Assembly (NCBI RefSeq): GCF_016583745.1
Contig: NZ_NRRQ01000003.1
Coordinates: 62,001 to 126,000 of the forward strand
Origin: Chromatium okenii
GTDB lineage: Bacteria > Pseudomonadota > Gammaproteobacteria > Chromatiales > Chromatiaceae
Length of the DNA stretch: 64,000 nucleotides
Direction of reading: 5' to 3'
Position numbers and translations under genes: made by a program. Positions 28,040-37,119 of the stretch are shown here, in pieces; the stretch's first letter is position 1; each line of letters begins with the position of its first letter. Below the pieces are notes generated by a model. That model saw only the letters and a list, made by a program, of their open reading frames with translations, did no database searches and was not told the DNA's origin.

Positions 28040-28276
28040 ATGTCTCAGGTCTGCCAAGTGACCGGTAAACGCCCACTCACCGGTAACAACGTTTCGCACG
28101 CTAACAACAAGACCAAGCGGCGGTTTTTACCCAATCTTCACGAACATCGCTTCTGGGTCGCTACCGAGAACCGCTTCGTGAAACTGCGTGTTTCTGCAAA
28201 TGGAATGCGCACCATTGACAAAAAAGGGATTGATGTCGTGCTCGGTGAAATCCGCGCTCGCGGTGAACAAGTTTAA
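28040..28276 (+). CDS. rpmB: 50S ribosomal protein L28
   Basis: L28 is a small, basic component of the large ribosomal subunit. The 78-residue protein begins [29 protein letters not shown], the family signature, with the usual [16 protein letters not shown] mid-part. It heads a two-gene operon with rpmG, 16 nt apart, as in most bacteria. AGGA lies about 10 nt upstream of the ATG. Only one N-terminal cysteine is present, so a zinc-binding form is unlikely. Confidence 0.98.
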   Translation: MSQVCQVTGKRPLTGNNVSHANNKTKRRFLPNLHEHRFWVATENRFVKLRVSANGMRTIDKKGIDVVLGEIRARGEQV

Positions 28277-28292
28277 TTCGGAGGATTGACTG

Positions 28293-28460
28293 ATGGCTAA
28301 AGCAGCCCGTGAAAAAATTCGCCTGAATTCAAGTGCAGGCACAGGTCATTTTTATACGACCACCAAGAATAAGCGCAATCAACCCGGCAAGATGGAAATC
28401 AAAAAGTTTGATCCCGTCGTCCGCCAGCATGTCATGTATAAAGAAGGCAAGATCAAGTAA
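28293..28460 (+). CDS. rpmG: 50S ribosomal protein L33
   Basis: This 55-residue gene encodes L33 of the large ribosomal subunit, with the family pattern [20 protein letters not shown] and [17 protein letters not shown]. No CxxC pairs are present, so this is the zinc-independent form. GGAG lies 9 nt upstream of the ATG. It follows rpmB with 16 nt between them and is followed by a strong terminator. Confidence 0.98.
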   Translation: MAKAAREKIRLNSSAGTGHFYTTTKNKRNQPGKMEIKKFDPVVRQHVMYKEGKIK

Positions 28461-28469
28461 CTTCTCTCT

Positions 28470-28495
28470 GCCACACGATTGCAATTGAGTGTGGC
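28470..28495 (+). other. Hairpin after rpmG
   Basis: GCCACAC (28470-28476) pairs with GTGTGGC (28489-28495), 9 nt past the rpmG stop. The following TTGATCTTTC is weakly T-rich, so it may add to the terminator downstream. Confidence 0.5.
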
Positions 28496-28520
28496 TTGAT
28501 CTTTCCCCCTCGCTGTTAAA

Positions 28521-28561
28521 AAAACGCTCAACCGCAACTTAAGTCGTATTGAGCGTTTTTA
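28521..28561 (+). terminator. Intrinsic terminator of rpmB-rpmG
   Basis: AAAACGCTCAA (28521-28531) and TTGAGCGTTTT (28549-28559) form an 11-bp stem with a 17-base loop, ending in a T-run. It closes the ribosomal operon and isolates nifL downstream. Confidence 0.85.
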
Positions 28562-28672
28562 GTTTTCTTTCTCGCGCCGTTTATTCGCAATTATTCAACA
28601 CCTCCACCCGCCAATTCGATTGACGCGCACCACTATTAAACGGTCGTTTTTCATTCTTTTAGGAGCATCCCC

Positions 28673-30313
28673 GTGTCGGCTCGATCCGCATTGGAATCTG
28701 CCCAACAAACGGTTATTGACGCGCTGACGGCTTTTCTCGCCGCCCCGCCCGCCGGCACGCCACCCGAAGTGATTGCGGTCTTGACCCAGCTCAACGGTCA
28801 CTCGGCAACCGCGTTGCCGCCGCGCCTGTTTTTTGCGGCAGTGGAGCAAGCGCCCGTAGCGATTTCAATCACCGATCCGGCTGCCACCATTTTGTATGCC
28901 AATCTCGCGTTTGAGGCGCTCACCGGCTATGACCGCGCCGATATTTACGGCAAAAATGAGTCGATTTTGTCCAATAACGCCACTCCGCCCAGCGTTTATG
29001 CGCAGTTGTGGCACACGATTTCCAATAAACACACTTGGAGCGGCACCCTCGTCAATCGCACCAAACAGGGCGGCGATTATCTCGCTGAGTTGATTATCGC
29101 GCCGGTGTTTGGGGCGAACGGCGAGTTGCAGTATTTCCTCGGAATGCACCGCGACGTGACCAAGGTTCACGAGCTGGAAGGTGCCCTGCGCCAGCAAAAA
29201 GCGCGACTGGAAACCGTGCTGGATGCCGCGCCGGTGGTGATGGCGCTGCTCGACAGCGAAGGGCGCGTCATTCTCGATAATCAGGATTACAAACAGCTCC
29301 TGCATGAACTGCACGGGCGCGAACCCGTCACCGTGTTGCAAGCGGCACTTGATGCCCAACTCGGCAGCGACGCCTTCGCCGCCTGTCTTGACGGGCGCAA
29401 CTTCAAACACATCACCGTCAGTTTGGAGATTCCCGGTCAACCCACGCCGCGCTGGTTTTCCTGCTCGGGCACTCGCGTGGAGGAAACCGATCCCTCAGCG
29501 CGGAGTTATTTCGGGCAACAGTGCCCCGCCGAACGGCGGCTGCTGTTACTCGCCAACGATGTCACCGCGCATCGCCGTGAAATTGAACGCGCCCAGCTCG
29601 AACATCTCCGCGCCAGCTTGGCCGAACAGCAATTGATGCACGGAATGCGCGAGGCGCTCGCCGCCGCCATTTATCAAATCCAAGGCCCGCTCAACGTCAT
29701 CAACGCCGCTGCCGGCATGTTGCGCAGCGGCGCGGGCAACGTCGAAACGCTGGCGACCACGCTCGATCAAATCAGCATCTCCGGCAGCAAGGCGTTGGCC
29801 ACGCTGCGGGCGGCGCTGCCGGAAGAACCCCGCGAAATCGGCGTTTCCGTCAATATCAACGCCCTGCTGCGGCAAGTGCTGGAATTGGAAACCGGACGCC
29901 TGTTGGCAACCGGCGTCATCGTCGATTGGCAGCCAGCGACCGTGCTGCCGGAATTGCCCGGACACCAAAATCAACTGCGTTCGCTGTTTAAGCATTTGTT
30001 AGATAACGCGATTCAAGCATTGCAAGAAGCTCGTCCCGCGCAGCGCGAGTTGCGCCTCACCACCCGCCGTTTAGAACGCGGGGTCGAAATTGAAATCCAA
30101 GACAACGGTCACGGCATCGCGCCGGAGGAACGGTATCGCGTGTTTGAACCTTTTTATGTGGGCTGGCGCGACCGGCGCGGACGCGCCGGCATGGGGCTGG
30201 CGCTGGCGCAGGCAATTGCCACCGCACACGGCGGCTCTCTCAGCGTCGATGTTGAGCATCGTGGCGGCTGTTTAATGCGCGTGGCGTTGACCGCCGCGCT
30301 GCCGGACGAATAA
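28673..30313 (+). CDS. nifL: Nitrogen fixation regulator NifL
   Basis: NifL is a flavoprotein that inhibits NifA under oxygen or fixed nitrogen. The 546-residue protein has an N-terminal PAS domain (about 50-165: PVAISITDPAATILYANLAF, GKNESILSNNATP) that should bind FAD, a second PAS (about 175-300), a helical segment, and a histidine-kinase-like ATP-binding domain (HLLDNAIQAL, QDNGHGIAP, GRAGMGLALAQAI). In the H-box region AAIYQIQGPLN, residue 334 is Tyr where Azotobacter NifL has His, consistent with NifL not acting by phosphotransfer. GTG start with AGGAG 7 nt upstream. nifA begins 2 nt after the stop. Confidence 0.94.
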   Translation: MSARSALESAQQTVIDALTAFLAAPPAGTPPEVIAVLTQLNGHSATALPPRLFFAAVEQAPVAISITDPAATILYANLAFEALTGYDRADIYGKNESILSNNATPPSVYAQLWHTISNKHTWSGTLVNRTKQGGDYLAELIIAPVFGANGELQYFLGMHRDVTKVHELEGALRQQKARLETVLDAAPVVMALLDSEGRVILDNQDYKQLLHELHGREPVTVLQAALDAQLGSDAFAACLDGRNFKHITVSLEIPGQPTPRWFSCSGTRVEETDPSARSYFGQQCPAERRLLLLANDVTAHRREIERAQLEHLRASLAEQQLMHGMREALAAAIYQIQGPLNVINAAAGMLRSGAGNVETLATTLDQISISGSKALATLRAALPEEPREIGVSVNINALLRQVLELETGRLLATGVIVDWQPATVLPELPGHQNQLRSLFKHLLDNAIQALQEARPAQRELRLTTRRLERGVEIEIQDNGHGIAPEERYRVFEPFYVGWRDRRGRAGMGLALAQAIATAHGGSLSVDVEHRGGCLMRVALTAALPDE

Positions 30314-30315
30314 CC

Positions 30316-31911
30316 GTGTCAGACAGAACCACGCATTTCTCAGCTCTCACTGGCACCGAGACGGCGCAACGGCTGGCGCGGTTAGAAGCGCAACTCGCCG
30401 CCCTGTTTGAAGTCAGCAGCGTGTTAAGTCGCTCGCTGAATCTGCGCGAAACGCTGCGCGAAGTGCTCGGCGTGTTGCACGAGCGCAGCCGTCTCAGTCA
30501 CGGCATGGTCTGTTTAGTGGACGACGAGCGCGGCGAATTGCTCATCAGCGCCATTCACGGCAGCGATGCAGCGGCGTTGGAACGGGTGCGCTATCAACGC
30601 GGCGAAGGCGTACTCGGGCGCATCTTGTCCACCAATGAAGCGTGGATTTTGCCGCGCATCGCCGATGAACCGCGCTTTTTAGATCGGCTCAATTTGTACG
30701 ATGCCGCGCTGCCGTTTATCGGCGTCCCGATTCGGGTGGGCGACAGCGGCGCGATTGGCGTATTTGCGGCGCAACCGCCCGCTGGCGCGGAATTGCTGGC
30801 AGAACGGGCGCGATTTTTGGAAATGGTCGCCAATCTGATCGGGCAAGCGGTGCGGCTGGCGCGAACGGTCGAGGCCGAGCAGCAGGCGCTGCGTGAGGAG
30901 CGCGACAAGCTGCGGCGCGAGGTCAAAGGCAGTCACGGTTTTGACAGCATCATCGGTCGCGCCAACGCGATGCGGCTGGTGTTTGAACAGGTGCGCCAAG
31001 TCGCCAAATGGAATACGACGGTGCTGATTCGCGGCGAATCTGGCACCGGTAAGGAATTGATTGCTAACGCCATTCATTACAATTCGCCCCGCGCTCGTGC
31101 CGCGTTTATCAAGCTCAACTGCGCGGCGCTGCCGGACAATTTGCTGGAGTCGGAATTGTTCGGGCACGAAAAAGGCGCGTTCACTGGCGCAGTCGCGCAG
31201 CGCAAAGGTCGGTTTGAACAGGCCGACGGCGGCACTTTATTTCTCGATGAAATCGGCGAAATCAGCCCGGCATTTCAAGCCAAGTTGCTGCGCGTGTTGC
31301 AAGAAGGTGAATTTGAGCGCGTCGGCGGCGGGCGGACTTTGAAGGTGGATGTGCGGGTGATTGCGGCGACCAACCGCGATTTGGAGGCGGAAGTGCGGGC
31401 GGGCGAGTTCCGCGAGGATTTGTATTATCGGCTCAACGTGATGCCGATTCGGATGCCGGCGCTGCGCGAGCGCATTGAAGATGTGCCGGAGCTGGCGCGG
31501 TTTTTGGTCAACAAGGTGGCGCGAATGCAGGGGCGCGAGCTGACGATCACCGATAGCGCCTTGCGGGTGTTAATGCGCTACGACTGGCCGGGCAATGTCC
31601 GCGAGTTGGAGAATTGCATGGAACGGGCGGCGGTGATGAGCGAGCAGGGCATGATTGACCGGGAAGTGATTCAACTCACCGGCATCGAAGTGAGCGCCAG
31701 CGGCAGTGACGCGGCACCTGCGCCGAGCGCCAGCGTCGCGCCGAGTGCGGTGGATTGGAATGATCCCGATCTTGACGAGCGCGAGCGGGTGATTGCGGCG
31801 TTGGAAGAAGCGGGCTGGGTGCAGGCGAAGGCGGCGCGATTGCTGAATATGACGCCGCGCCAGATCGCGTATCGCATCCAAACGCTCAATATCCGCGTGC
31901 GGCAGTTTTAA
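30316..31911 (+). CDS. nifA: Sigma-54-dependent nif transcription activator NifA
   Basis: NifA activates nitrogenase genes with sigma-54 RNA polymerase. The 531-residue protein has an N-terminal GAF domain (about 25-180), a sigma-54 AAA+ domain with Walker A GESGTGKE (240-247), the sigma-54-contact loop GAFTGA (287-292) and Walker [12 protein letters not shown] (305-315), then an HTH of the Fis type at the C-terminus ([16 protein letters not shown]). No cysteine-rich linker lies between AAA+ and HTH, fitting the oxygen-insensitive, NifL-regulated class. GTG start, 2 nt after nifL. uvrC starts 3 nt later, an odd partner. Confidence 0.96.
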   Translation: MSDRTTHFSALTGTETAQRLARLEAQLAALFEVSSVLSRSLNLRETLREVLGVLHERSRLSHGMVCLVDDERGELLISAIHGSDAAALERVRYQRGEGVLGRILSTNEAWILPRIADEPRFLDRLNLYDAALPFIGVPIRVGDSGAIGVFAAQPPAGAELLAERARFLEMVANLIGQAVRLARTVEAEQQALREERDKLRREVKGSHGFDSIIGRANAMRLVFEQVRQVAKWNTTVLIRGESGTGKELIANAIHYNSPRARAAFIKLNCAALPDNLLESELFGHEKGAFTGAVAQRKGRFEQADGGTLFLDEIGEISPAFQAKLLRVLQEGEFERVGGGRTLKVDVRVIAATNRDLEAEVRAGEFREDLYYRLNVMPIRMPALRERIEDVPELARFLVNKVARMQGRELTITDSALRVLMRYDWPGNVRELENCMERAAVMSEQGMIDREVIQLTGIEVSASGSDAAPAPSASVAPSAVDWNDPDLDERERVIAALEEAGWVQAKAARLLNMTPRQIAYRIQTLNIRVRQF

Positions 31912-31914
31912 GCG

Positions 31915-33807
31915 ATGGCTGCGCCAGCCGATTTGCGTCCCCTGCTCGCCAGCTTGCCGCTGCTGCCGGGCGTGTATCGGATGTTGGCGGCGGATGGCGC
32001 GGTGCTGTATGTCGGCAAGGCGAAGCTGTTGAAGCGGCGCGTGAGCAGCTATTTCGGGCGAGCGCAGGCGGGGCGCATCGGGCGGATGGTGCGGTTGATC
32101 GCCGATATTCAGGTGACGGTGACGGGCAGCGAGACGGAGGCGCTGCTGTTGGAAAGCAATTTAATCAAGGCGTTGCAGCCGCGTTTTAACGTGCTGCTGC
32201 GCGACGATAAAAGTTATCCCTATCTCCATCTCAGCGCCCACGAGTTCCCGCGTTTGGCGTTGTATCGCGGCAGCCGCAAGATCGCCGGACGCTTGTTTGG
32301 CCCCTATCCGAGCGCGGGCGCAGTGCGCGAGACCTTGCAATTGCTGCAAAAGGTGCTGCCGGTGCGCCAATGTGAAGACAGCGTGTTTGCGCATCGCTCG
32401 CGCCCGTGTCTGCAATATCAAATCAAACGCTGCACTGCGCCCTGCGTGGGGTTGATTGATGCGGCGACTTATGCGGCGGATGTGGCGCAGACGGTGCGTT
32501 TTCTCGATGGGCGCAGTGCGGAATTGGTGACGGAATTGGCGGCGGCGATGACGCAAGCGGCGGAGGTATTGGAATTTGAACGGGCGGCGGTGCTGCGAGA
32601 TCGGCTGATCACGCTGCGCGAGATGCAGCGCCAGCACACGTTGGGCGATGAGCGCGGTGATTTAGACATCATCGCGCTGGCGCAGGATGGCGGTTTGTGC
32701 GCGGTGCTGGTCTGTTTTATTCGTGGCGGGCGCAATCTCGGTACGCGCAGCTTTTTTCCGCAGGCACCAGCGGAGACGCTGCCGACGACGCTGCTGCGCG
32801 GCTTTCTGCTGCAATTTTATGCTGACAAAGCCGTGCCGCCGGAGGTGATTGTGAGCGTTGCGCCGGATGAGCTGGCGCTGTTGGAGCAACTGTTGAGCGA
32901 CCGCGCCGGGCAGCAGGTGCGGATTAAAACCAAGGTGCGGACGGAGCGGGCGCGACTGCTGGCGCTGGCGCAGGAAAATGCGCTGGTGGCGCTGCACACG
33001 CGGCTGGCGCGGCAGTCAAGTTATGCGCAGCAGCTCGCAGCGCTGGCGGCGGCACTGGAATTGCCGATGCTGCCGCAGCGGTTGGAATGCTTTGATGTGA
33101 GTCATACGCAGGGCGAGCTGCCGGTGGCGTCGTGCGTGGTGTTTGATGCGACGGGGGCGCAGACGGCGGAATATCGGCGGTTCAATATCGACGGGATCAC
33201 GCCGGGCGATGATTATGCGGCGTTGGAAATGGCGCTGATGCGGCGGTTTCAAGCGCCCGATCTCAAATCCCCCCAACCCCCCTTTTTCAAAGGGGGGCTT
33301 TCCTCTTCTCCCCCCTTTGAAAAAGGGGGGTCGGGGGGGATTTCAATCCCAGAGGTGTTATTCATCGACGGTGGGCGCGGACAATTGGCGGTCGCGGCGC
33401 GAGTGGTGCAGGCGCTGGGCATCACTGGAATGACGTTGGTTGGTGTGGCGAAGGGGGCGGAGCGGCGTCCGGGCACGGAACAATTGTGGTTATTGGGTCT
33501 GGAATCTGCGCCCGTTATACTGCCTGCCACTGCGGCAGTGCTGCACCTGATCGCGCACATTCGTGATGAAGCCCATCGGTTTGCGATCACTGGTCATCGC
33601 CAGCGCCGCGCTAAAGCCCGCACGACCTCGGCTTTGGAGGCGATTGACGGAGTTGGGGCAAAACGCCGCCAACAGTTACTCAAACAATTTGGCGGTTTGC
33701 GCGGGGTGGCGCAGGCAGATGTGGCGACACTCGCTGCCGTTGATGGCATCAGCCCGGTGCTCGCTCAACGCATTTATGCCGCCTTTCACGACGCCCCGCA
33801 CACTTAA
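31915..33807 (+). CDS. uvrC: Excinuclease ABC subunit C with an in-frame repeat insertion
   Basis: UvrC makes both incisions in nucleotide excision repair. The 630-residue protein has the GIY-YIG nuclease (PGVYRM and LYVGKAKLLKRRVSSYF, about 18-47), the UvrB-binding segment FERAAVLRDRLITLREM (about 220-236), the RNase H-like 5' incision nuclease (ECFDVSHTQGE, NIDGITPGDDYAAL, VLFIDGGRGQL) and C-terminal HhH motifs (IDGVGAKRRQQLLKQFGG). Residues 450-477 are an insertion encoded by a palindromic repeat, just before the IPEVLFIDGG strand; it reads SPQPPFFKGG and SPPFEKGG. The ATG follows the nifA stop by 3 nt, and pgsA starts 7 nt after. The fold around the insertion is unbroken. Confidence 0.95.
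   Translation: MAAPADLRPLLASLPLLPGVYRMLAADGAVLYVGKAKLLKRRVSSYFGRAQAGRIGRMVRLIADIQVTVTGSETEALLLESNLIKALQPRFNVLLRDDKSYPYLHLSAHEFPRLALYRGSRKIAGRLFGPYPSAGAVRETLQLLQKVLPVRQCEDSVFAHRSRPCLQYQIKRCTAPCVGLIDAATYAADVAQTVRFLDGRSAELVTELAAAMTQAAEVLEFERAAVLRDRLITLREMQRQHTLGDERGDLDIIALAQDGGLCAVLVCFIRGGRNLGTRSFFPQAPAETLPTTLLRGFLLQFYADKAVPPEVIVSVAPDELALLEQLLSDRAGQQVRIKTKVRTERARLLALAQENALVALHTRLARQSSYAQQLAALAAALELPMLPQRLECFDVSHTQGELPVASCVVFDATGAQTAEYRRFNIDGITPGDDYAALEMALMRRFQAPDLKSPQPPFFKGGLSSSPPFEKGGSGGISIPEVLFIDGGRGQLAVAARVVQALGITGMTLVGVAKGAERRPGTEQLWLLGLESAPVILPATAAVLHLIAHIRDEAHRFAITGHRQRRAKARTTSALEAIDGVGAKRRQQLLKQFGGLRGVAQADVATLAAVDGISPVLAQRIYAAFHDAPHT
33262..33345. repeat. Palindromic CCCCCCTTT repeat inside uvrC
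   Basis: Two hairpins face each other: the left carries CCCCCCTTT and AAAGGGGGG (33277-33297) and the right the reverse order (33310-33330), with 12 bases between. The outer flanks AAATCCCCCC and GGGGGGATTT extend the inverted repeat. The length is a multiple of three and no stop occurs in the uvrC frame. Confidence 0.9.
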
Positions 33808-33814
33808 AAATACG

Positions 33815-34396
33815 ATGTGGAATCTACCCAACCTATTGACGCTGCTACGGATTATTTTAATTCCGGTGTTTGTCGTCGTGTTCTACATCGACGCACCGTG
33901 GGCGGCTTACGCAGCCGCTGCCGTGTTTGGCATCGCTGCGCTCACCGATTGGCTGGACGGTTATCTGGCACGGCGTTGGGCGCAAACCTCGCCGCTGGGC
34001 GCATTTCTCGATCCGGTCGCCGATAAATTGATGGTCGCAGTGGCGCTGGTGGTGCTGTTGCAAGCCGATCCGCGTTTGCTGCTGGCGCTGCCGGTGATGG
34101 TCATCATCGGACGGGAAATCACGGTGTCGGCGCTGCGCGAGTGGATGGCAGAAATTGGCGCACGCGCAACGGTGGCGGTGTCGCAATTGGGCAAGGTCAA
34201 AACGACGCTGCAAATGATTTCAATCGCGTTGCTGACGTTGCGCGAGTCGATGCTGGGTGCGTGGGTGTATCCGCTGGGGCTGGTGCTGCTGTATGTCGCC
34301 GCACTGCTGACGCTGTGGTCGATGGTGGTGTATCTCAGCGCCGCGTGGCCGTGTTTATCCGGGGCGCAATCGACTTATAAAAATGACATGTCATAA
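33815..34396 (+). CDS. pgsA: CDP-diacylglycerol-glycerol-3-phosphate 3-phosphatidyltransferase
   Basis: PgsA makes phosphatidylglycerol phosphate, the entry to anionic membrane lipids. The ATG at 33815 (MWNLPNLLTLLRIILIP) is the family start, so the upstream part of the open frame, which overlaps uvrC, is discarded. The 193-residue membrane protein has the CDP-alcohol motif with the four aspartates D45, D48, D66 and D70 in DWLDGYLARRWAQTSPLGAF and LDPVADK. Several membrane helices are predicted. It follows uvrC by 7 nt, the common uvrC-pgsA arrangement of gammaproteobacteria, and ends in a strong terminator shared with the tRNA. Confidence 0.95.
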   Translation: MWNLPNLLTLLRIILIPVFVVVFYIDAPWAAYAAAAVFGIAALTDWLDGYLARRWAQTSPLGAFLDPVADKLMVAVALVVLLQADPRLLLALPVMVIIGREITVSALREWMAEIGARATVAVSQLGKVKTTLQMISIALLTLRESMLGAWVYPLGLVLLYVAALLTLWSMVVYLSAAWPCLSGAQSTYKNDMS

Positions 34397-34425
34397 AACG
34401 CCGTCAGTTTAACCGCCACAAACGC

Positions 34426-34465
34426 CAACGGCCTGCAACGAAATCGTTGCAGGCCGTTGTTTTGT
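34426..34465 (+). terminator. Intrinsic terminator after pgsA
   Basis: A perfect 15-bp stem (CAACGGCCTGCAACG, 34426-34440; CGTTGCAGGCCGTTG, 34445-34459) with loop AAAT, followed by TTTTGTC. It may also stop transcription of the tRNA coming from the other strand. Confidence 0.9.
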
Positions 34466-34466
34466 C

Positions 34467-34542
34467 TGGCTCCCTGGGACGGGCTCGAACCGCCGACCTA
34501 GTGATTAACAGTCACCCGCTCTACCGACTGAGCTACCAGGGA
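34467..34542 (-). tRNA. tRNA-Asn (GTT)
   Basis: A 76-base cloverleaf reads on the minus strand from TCCCTGG at 34542. It has D-arm TAGCTCAGTCGGTAGAGC, anticodon stem-loop with CTGTTAATC (anticodon GTT, asparagine), T-arm GGTTCGAGCC and an acceptor stem closing as CCAGGGA. The terminal GCCA is encoded (34467-34470). It is complete. Confidence 0.96.
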
Positions 34543-34708
34543 ATGTTGTGAGCCGCGAATGATAGAGACCCCACGCGGTGCCGTCAAGCGCACCGTCTTA
34601 TTGCCAGCCCTCGCGTTGATTCCACCGCCTTGATGCGCACAATGACGGGCGCGTTATTTCAAGACGCCACCGCCATTGCCTCTCCATTCGGTACGGAAAA
34701 CCATCGCC

Positions 34709-35686
34709 ATGATTGCTTATCTCGTCCGCCGTGCGCTTTATGCGCTCCCCATTTTAATTGGGGTGAATTTATTGACGTTTATCCTGTTTTTTGTCGTCAA
34801 CTCGCCAGATGACATGGCGCGAATGCAGCTCGGCGACAAGCGCGTCACGCAGGCAGCAGTCGATAGTTGGAAACAGGAGCGCGGTTATGACCGCCCGCTG
34901 CTGTTGAATCCCACCGCCACCGGCATCGCCCAGTTCACCGATACCATTTTTTTTGAGAAATCCGTGCGCTTGTTTGTCTTTCAATTCGGCACCTCGGATG
35001 CGGGACGCGACATCAGTTACGACATCAGCCAGCGGATGTGGCCGAGTTTGGCGATTGCAGTGCCGGTGTTGCTGGTCGGGCTGGCGCTCAATATCAGCTA
35101 CGCGCTGCTGATCGTGCTGCTGCGAGCGACCTATGTTGACCTCGCCAGCACCGTGTTGTTGGTGGCGCTGCTGTCGATTTCCGGTCTGTTTTACATCATC
35201 GGCGGGCAATTTTTACTCAGCAAATTGCTGCATCTCGCGCCAATTTCCGGTTACGACACCGGCATCAATGCGTGGAAATTCTTGGTGTTACCCGTGTTAA
35301 TCGGCGTAGTGAGCGGCATCGGTGCCGGCACGCGCTGGTATCGCACGCTGTTTTTAGAAGAAAGCAGCAAGGATTACGTCCGCACGGCGCGGGCAAAAGG
35401 TTTGAGCGAACTGCGGGTGTTGGTGCGCCACATTCTCGGCAACGCCCTGATTCCGATTTTGACGGGCGTGGTGGTGATTTTGCCGCTGCTATTTATGGGC
35501 AGCCTGTTGACGGAATCCTTCTTTGGTATTCCCGGACTTGGCAGCTATACCATTGATGCCATTAGCAATCAGGATTTTGCCATCGTGCGAGCGATGGTCT
35601 TTCTCGGCGCGGTGCTCTACATCATCGGACTGATTTTGACTGATCTGTCCTACACGCTGGTTGATCCGCGTGTACGGCTGCAATGA
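34709..35686 (+). CDS. ABC transporter permease, DppB/OppB type
   Basis: This 325-residue inner-membrane protein resembles the first permease of di/oligopeptide ABC transporters. The start MIAYLVRRALYALPILIGVN is the family signature; the ATG at 34709 is preferred to an upstream in-frame start. Six membrane segments can be traced, with the cytoplasmic EAA loop DYVRTARAKGLSELRVLVRH and a periplasmic segment holding GYDTGINAWKFLVLP. GSLLTESFFGIPGLG is typical of DppB. The partner permease begins 7 nt after its stop. The substrate-binding protein and ATPases are not in the window. Confidence 0.88.
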   Translation: MIAYLVRRALYALPILIGVNLLTFILFFVVNSPDDMARMQLGDKRVTQAAVDSWKQERGYDRPLLLNPTATGIAQFTDTIFFEKSVRLFVFQFGTSDAGRDISYDISQRMWPSLAIAVPVLLVGLALNISYALLIVLLRATYVDLASTVLLVALLSISGLFYIIGGQFLLSKLLHLAPISGYDTGINAWKFLVLPVLIGVVSGIGAGTRWYRTLFLEESSKDYVRTARAKGLSELRVLVRHILGNALIPILTGVVVILPLLFMGSLLTESFFGIPGLGSYTIDAISNQDFAIVRAMVFLGAVLYIIGLILTDLSYTLVDPRVRLQ

Positions 35687-35693
35687 GGTGGTT

Positions 35694-37100
35694 ATGCCAT
35701 TGATTCCAGTAGTTTTGTGGACGGATGCGCTGGTATTTATCCTGCTGGCGCTGGGCGTGGGTTTTGGTATTTACGCAGCGCAGCACGAGCATTTACGCGC
35801 CCCGTGGCGGCAAGTGCTGCACACGCGGACGGGCGTGATCACGCTGCTGGTGCTGAGTAGTTACGCGCTGATCGGCATTCTCGACACCGTTCATCTGCGC
35901 CTCAAACTCCCGCCCACGACTGCCGCAGCGCCCGCGCAGTACGCGCCCGAAGTGGTCAGCCTGCTTGATCTGGCGCTGCACGGTTTGCGCGAGCGGCAGG
36001 AAAAAACCTACTCCGCGCCGTTGGCGACGCATTTATTTACCAAAGAAGTGATTGAACAGCCCGACGGCACGTTGCGGCGCGATTACCCGCGTTTGCTGCA
36101 CGGCGGGCGTCATCTCACCGCGCCAGCCAGCGAGCGCAGCGCCGATCTCGGCTGGCGCACGGTGCGCGGCGCAGTCAAAGGGCTGGCGAGCTGGGCGCTG
36201 CTGACGGGCGGCATCTTGTGGCTGGTAGCGCGGCGGCGCGGTGAACCGCTGGCGCAATACTGGCTGGCGCTGCGGCGCAGTCCGCACCTGCAACCGGGGC
36301 GCACCGCGCTGATCACGCTGGCGGTGCTGATGAGCATTGGTTTTATCGCCGCCGAATTAGCCGCCGCTTATCACTTATTTGGCACCGATAAAGTGGGCGA
36401 AGACGTGTTTTATCAAGCACTGAAAAGCGTCCGCACTGGATTACTAATTGGAACGCTCACCACTTTAGTGATGTTACCTGCGGCGCTATTACTGGGAATT
36501 GCGGCGGGATATTTTCGCGGCTGGGTGGATGATTTGATCCAATATCTTTACACCACCCTCAATTCAATTCCCGGCGTATTACTAATTGCAGCGGCAATTT
36601 TATTGTTGCAGGTTTATCTTGCAAATCACGCCAGCGAATTCACCAGCGCAGTGGAGCGAGCGGATTTACGGCTGCTGTTTTTATGCCTGATTTTAGGCGT
36701 GACCAGTTGGACGGGATTATGCCGTTTATTGCGCGGCGAGGCGCTGAAATTGCGCGAAGTGGATTATGTGCAAGCAGCACAAGCACTCGGCGTCGGTCAC
36801 TTCACCATCATCACTCGCCATTTACTGCCGAATGTGCTGCATATCGTGTTAATTACGGTGGTTTTAGATTTCAGCGGTTTAGTTTTAGCAGAAGCAGTGC
36901 TGTCTTACGTCAACATCGGCGTCGATCCGACCATGAATAGTTGGGGCAATATGATTAACAGCGCCCGTTTAGAATTAGCCCGCGAGCCAGTGGTGTGGTG
37001 GTCACTGACAGCGGCGTTTATTTTTATGTTCGTGTTGGTATTGGCAGCGAATTTATTTGCTGACGTGGTGCGTGATGCGTTTGATCCGCGCCTGCGGTGA
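35694..37100 (+). CDS. ABC transporter permease, DppC/OppC type
   Basis: The 468-residue second permease has the DppC-like half in its C-terminal part: FGTDKVGEDVFYQALKSVR, RTGLLIGTLTTLVMLPAALLLG, the EAA loop YVQAAQALGVGHFTIITRH and a final DPTMNSWGNMI. The N-terminal 200 residues, with an extra membrane segment (about 4-24), a long periplasmic-like stretch and another helix near 170-190, are larger than in standard DppC (about 300 residues). GAGGTGG precedes the ATG at 35694. It probably pairs with the upstream permease. The natural substrate cannot be told. Confidence 0.85.
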   Translation: MPLIPVVLWTDALVFILLALGVGFGIYAAQHEHLRAPWRQVLHTRTGVITLLVLSSYALIGILDTVHLRLKLPPTTAAAPAQYAPEVVSLLDLALHGLRERQEKTYSAPLATHLFTKEVIEQPDGTLRRDYPRLLHGGRHLTAPASERSADLGWRTVRGAVKGLASWALLTGGILWLVARRRGEPLAQYWLALRRSPHLQPGRTALITLAVLMSIGFIAAELAAAYHLFGTDKVGEDVFYQALKSVRTGLLIGTLTTLVMLPAALLLGIAAGYFRGWVDDLIQYLYTTLNSIPGVLLIAAAILLLQVYLANHASEFTSAVERADLRLLFLCLILGVTSWTGLCRLLRGEALKLREVDYVQAAQALGVGHFTIITRHLLPNVLHIVLITVVLDFSGLVLAEAVLSYVNIGVDPTMNSWGNMINSARLELAREPVVWWSLTAAFIFMFVLVLAANLFADVVRDAFDPRLR

Positions 37101-37119
37101 ATGCCAAGGTTCTGAATAA

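Noticed and set aside
28673-30313. Calling nifL an ordinary sensor histidine kinase
   Set aside because: The H-box histidine is replaced by Tyr, the domain order and motifs match NifL, and nifA follows directly.
34397-34708. A gene in the gap holding the tRNA
   Set aside because: Apart from the pgsA terminator and tRNA-Asn, only short frames are present, with no ribosome-binding site or similarity.
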